NCBI GenBank assembly: GCA_003342895.1
Contig: PTFA01000312.1
Span: forward strand, 310,001-374,000
Length of the DNA: 64,000 bases
Source of the DNA: Casuarius casuarius
Lineage: Eukaryota > Chordata > Aves > Casuariiformes > Casuariidae
Direction of reading: 5' to 3'
Made by a program: the position numbers and the translations under genes. Positions 60,815 through 64,000 of this stretch are shown here, in pieces. How positions within the stretch are numbered: the stretch's first letter is position 1; every line of letters begins with the position of its first letter. The notes beneath the pieces were generated by a model that saw nothing but the letters and a program-made list of their open reading frames with translations, made no database searches and was not told where the DNA came from.

Positions 60815-62694
60815 CTAACTTACGAAATAAGAAATTGAGGAAAAACTCAGATATTTCTGTTCTAATATTTCAACTCTAAGACAAACTTTAGGCATCAGCG
60901 TTTTCAGTTGACAGCTAAGGTAGTTGTTCAAAGCTTTCCTACCATCTCTCTAAAAAATATCTTCTCAACTTGAAAGTAGCAAAAAGGCATAAACTGAGTA
61001 CATAAAGGATAACTTTTTGTTATTTTATTTCTGGCTTTTCGAATGAGTTAATCATCATTCTTCATTCAGGAATGCTGCCTCCTCCCTCCTCCCCGCTGCA
61101 TGCTTCCCAAACTGTGAGGATGTTAGCAGAGCATAGCAGCCAAACAGTATTTGTAGTATACGTTTTCAATTCTCAATTAAGGCATTAAAGCAGGATGCAT
61201 TTCTGTAATGCCCACTGTTTTAATGCATGATGGATTGAAGTTGTGCTTGAGAAGGCAAAAACAAACAAAAAACCACACAGATGATTGAAACTGTCTTTTT
61301 ATGTAACCCCTTTAATGGTAAGTAGGTTTTTTCATATAAACTGAGCAAGCTTTGGCATAAACATAGTAGAGCTCAAGGTGGCAGCAAACACCATCAGAGC
61401 ACTCTTTCCAAAAGTTTAAGTGAAGTATTCTGCAGCATTGATGGATGACAACAGTACAACAACTATGCCATATGGTAGCAGCCAAAGGGTACAAAAATTT
61501 CAGGAACAGAGGCAGTGTGTGTACTGCTTAGGCAAAAGGAGGATTTTCAGTCAAAGTAATCTATGTAAGGAGCAAGCTGACTGATCAGTCAGAGGCAATG
61601 CAAGTAAAGACAGGTTTAAAAAATAACTTTGGATTTACCCCCAAATTTTATATGCTTTGGAAAATTGTTCTTGGAGTTCTTGACTGTCTTGTGATAACTT
61701 CCAGACTCATTTTGTAAGTAAAACATTATCTAAATGACAGAACATACAAGCTTGTTCTACATTTTACATCAGCAGGAATTAAGATTGTGTATTGAATGCT
61801 ATTCAGTGTATGCAGTTTCTTTGCTTTGGAAACTTTGGAGAAACTGCTGGAGGGATATATGCTACATTACTAGTTGAAATCAAAAAGCAATTTGACCGAG
61901 CATTAAGTGCTAAATTTGACAGAATCTTTCATGCTCAATCTTCCTAGGGCAAAGTGTAGACTTACAGCTAAGGAAGCATTTTTGCTTCAAGTCAAAAATA
62001 ACAGCTGCTAGCAGTAAGTGCCAGGACAGAACTGCCAATTAGACCAGAAGTGAATAATTGTGGTGCCTACTATGTGATAGATCCACTCTGGTCCTTGTGA
62101 ATGGCAAGAAAACAGGAGCCAAAAAATTTATTATTAATGTGCTACAACTATTGAATGTTTTAAAAGTAAACAGTGAAATTTAATGGTTTGTTGCGTAGTC
62201 ACTGTACAGATTAATGGTGAGTAGGAGGAGCAGGTGAGCCACTGATGAGAACAGGAATAACTGCATTCCATTTGGATTGTTTGGAATGTGGCATCTTCAA
62301 GTACTTACTGAATCTAAATCCTTTGATAGCTTAATCTCTTNGTTTCTTTTTGTGGATTGTGTTATATGCGAGCATTCACTTAACTGATAGGTGTAACATT
62401 GCAAATTTTTTGTAATGTTAAATAAAACTGTCAGATTAGCAAGTGTTCTTTGTCACTGAATTCAATAGGTCTAACTGTACTTTAAGAAGAATTAATGGAA
62501 CTGAGAGGGATGCTATACTTCAGAGGAGAGTCAGAATAAAGATACTAATGCCCTAATTTGACATGAAGTAATTANGTGGCCATGCAGTGAATCATGTTAG
62601 AAAACAGAGAGGTTTGGAGATTTTTTGTTGTTTTAAGTGTTGGCTACCTTTTTACTGTTGGGTGGGGTCTTTTTGCTTAGTCTGCCAGGTTAGT

Positions 62695-63000
62695 TTACTG
62701 TATTTTTGCTTCTGCTGTTAAGGTAAGAACAGTGGCAACCACTGCATACGCTGACAGTGCCTCCAAAAACTTACTTGTTAAAGTGTGATAGAAGTCAAAA
62801 AATGTGGTAGCAAAGAACCAGTAGTGCAAAACTTGAAAGCAGTAGTAGTCCGGGCAGAGTAGCACTAGAATTAAGAAAGGATGGACGTAAATGAGGTCCA
62901 TCTCAGTAAATGCAACTGAAAGTTTATATAGCTTATCATGAAGTTTGAAATCCACAACTTTTGGGTAAGCAGTAGAGAGCTCTGCCATTCTCAGCAACAA
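62695..63000 (-). other. Hydrophobic minus-strand open frame of unknown status
   Basis: A 101-codon open frame on the strand opposite PTPN3 contains hydrophobic segments (FLILVLLC, YWFFATTFFDFY, AYAVVATVLTLTA). It also has an internal donor-like acaa|gtaagt on the minus strand (complement at about 62769-62775). I do not recognise a family. There is no clear acceptor, poly(A) signal or neighbouring exon. It could be a chance frame, an antisense exon or a decayed gene. Confidence 0.15.
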
Positions 63001-64000
63001 GTCAAATGGTGCATGTACTTAGAGGGTGTCCTAGTTAGGAGAGGTGGATATAATTTAAGCTTTGCACAACTATTTGCCTGATGGCAGAAGAACTTTGTGA
63101 ACAAAATTTGTGTGTTTTCTGCAGTTCTGTATTTGACAACAGAGAGGAACATTTTGAACGCTTACCCAGAAATGGACACACATTCAATTTTCTAGCCCTT
63201 TCGTGCAGGAGGGGGAGTTATTCTTTTATCTTTCTTGTTTGTAACATGCAAATTTACTTCCCTGTATGATTGAGGGCATTGCTCTGTAATAGAAGTGCAT
63301 CTTTCTCATAGGAAGTAGGGTTGAATGATATGCCAGTGCCCCACTTGCTGAGAGCAGTGCAGAAACTGTGGTAAGAACCAAGAAGATCTCTCATGTAGTT
63401 TATCGCAATGAGATCTAATGTGCTGGGACATTCTCAGTGGAAGTGAATGTTCTGAGACTTTTAGCAGCAACCTTCAAAAACCTTTCATTGTGTGCAGGTG
63501 TTGTTTTTCAGAAACATATGACTTGATCAGACTTTGCATAGGCTTCCTAAGGCATGCGTATGATTGCAGAACATTCCTTAGCTGATCAGATTTCTTTCTG
63601 AAATGTGTAAGCTCTTAATTATTGAAGTGTTTGAAGTATTCAAGTATTTTATATACCCATGAAAATTAGGTAGTAGACAAATCTTTTCTTTTGCTGTAGG
63701 GAGGTGCCTGGGCACCTCTATAGGAAATTTTGGTCCAAGTATGTTCTATTTTGAAAAACTGATAAGCAAATAATTGAAAAGTGGTTAAGCACCAATTCCA
63801 TCTGTAATCCCTATCTTAAAAAAAATCATTATTTGTACCGTGTATATGTAGAAGAGGTGCTCAATTTTGTATAAAAATGACGTAAGTTATGTAGCGATGT
63901 TAATTGAAGCAAGAAATACATTAACACTCATTCTGACAATTTTTGTCCTTCTACAAATATATTAGTTAAAATGTTTATTTAGTTACAAGTACCTTATATT

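Larger units (their letters stand above)
59838..64000 (+). other. PTPN3: Start of the next PTPN3 intron (continues off the window)
   Basis: GTAAAT donor at 59838 and no matching downstream FERM F3 exon before the window ends. It contains a candidate alternative terminal exon at 60327-60437, a C13-T7 homopolymer pair at 60795-60814 and a minus-strand open frame at 62695-63000. Otherwise nothing recognisable. Confidence 0.85.

Noticed and set aside
63081..63269. + strand frame after ttttctgcag at 63124, in phase with the PTPN3 donor at 59837
   Set aside because: The encoded peptide (SVFDNREEHFERLPRNG...) does not resemble FERM F3, and being in frame is a one-in-three coincidence.
63690..63760. 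Acceptor-like ttttgctgtag followed by hairpin gaggtgcc/ggcacctc and an in-frame open stretch
   Set aside because: The short peptide does not match the FERM F3 continuation, there is no nearby AATAAA, and it is likely a chance acceptor.
1..64000. Search for tRNA, rRNA, snRNA, CRISPR arrays, prokaryotic operons or phage genes
   Set aside because: No conserved box elements, repeat-spacer patterns or dense coding. The window is ordinary vertebrate intron and intergenic DNA.

Overview
The window is non-coding-rich vertebrate DNA from a draft assembly (many isolated N bases and one 22-N gap at 14292-14313). The host is most likely a bird, or at least a sauropsid. The reasons are decayed CR1-type LINE fragments, moderately short AT-rich introns, and a PTPN3 gene that is very close to, but distinct from, my recollection of mammalian PTPN3. 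No bacterial, phage or plasmid features are present, and almost all open frames in the window are chance frames in introns.

The one gene identified with confidence is PTPN3 (PTPH1), a FERM-PDZ-tyrosine phosphatase, on the + strand. Nine consecutive coding exons can be joined with intact GT-AG sites and matching phases: 25194-25331, 35983-36090, 36181-36223, 37265-37343, 38554-38598, 39497-39549, 49245-49365, 53227-53314 and 59749-59837. Together they encode residues 1 to about 255: the basic N-terminus, FERM lobes F1 and F2, and the start of F3. The rest of FERM, the PDZ domain and the phosphatase domain must lie beyond the right edge.

Layout: 1-2045 holds a probable last exon (coding 696-823) and 3' UTR with an AATAAA signal of an unidentified + strand gene. 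2046-25176 is gene-free in what I can see and is either intergenic or the 5'-UTR intron of PTPN3; it contains two strong G-quadruplex motifs and an old CR1 piece, and I found no clear CpG-island promoter. 25177-59837 is the start of PTPN3, with introns of 10.65 kb, 90 bp, 1.04 kb, 1.21 kb, 0.90 kb, 9.70 kb, 3.86 kb and 6.43 kb. The first of these introns holds a CpG-containing LTR-like insertion from 31588. 59838-64000 is the beginning of the next intron, which contains a candidate alternative terminal exon (60327-60437).

I found no novel multi-gene system. The observations most worth testing are the candidate FERM-only truncated PTPN3 isoform ending at 60397-60399, the unidentified gene end at 696-2045, the LTR-like element, and two protein-like minus-strand frames near the right end.
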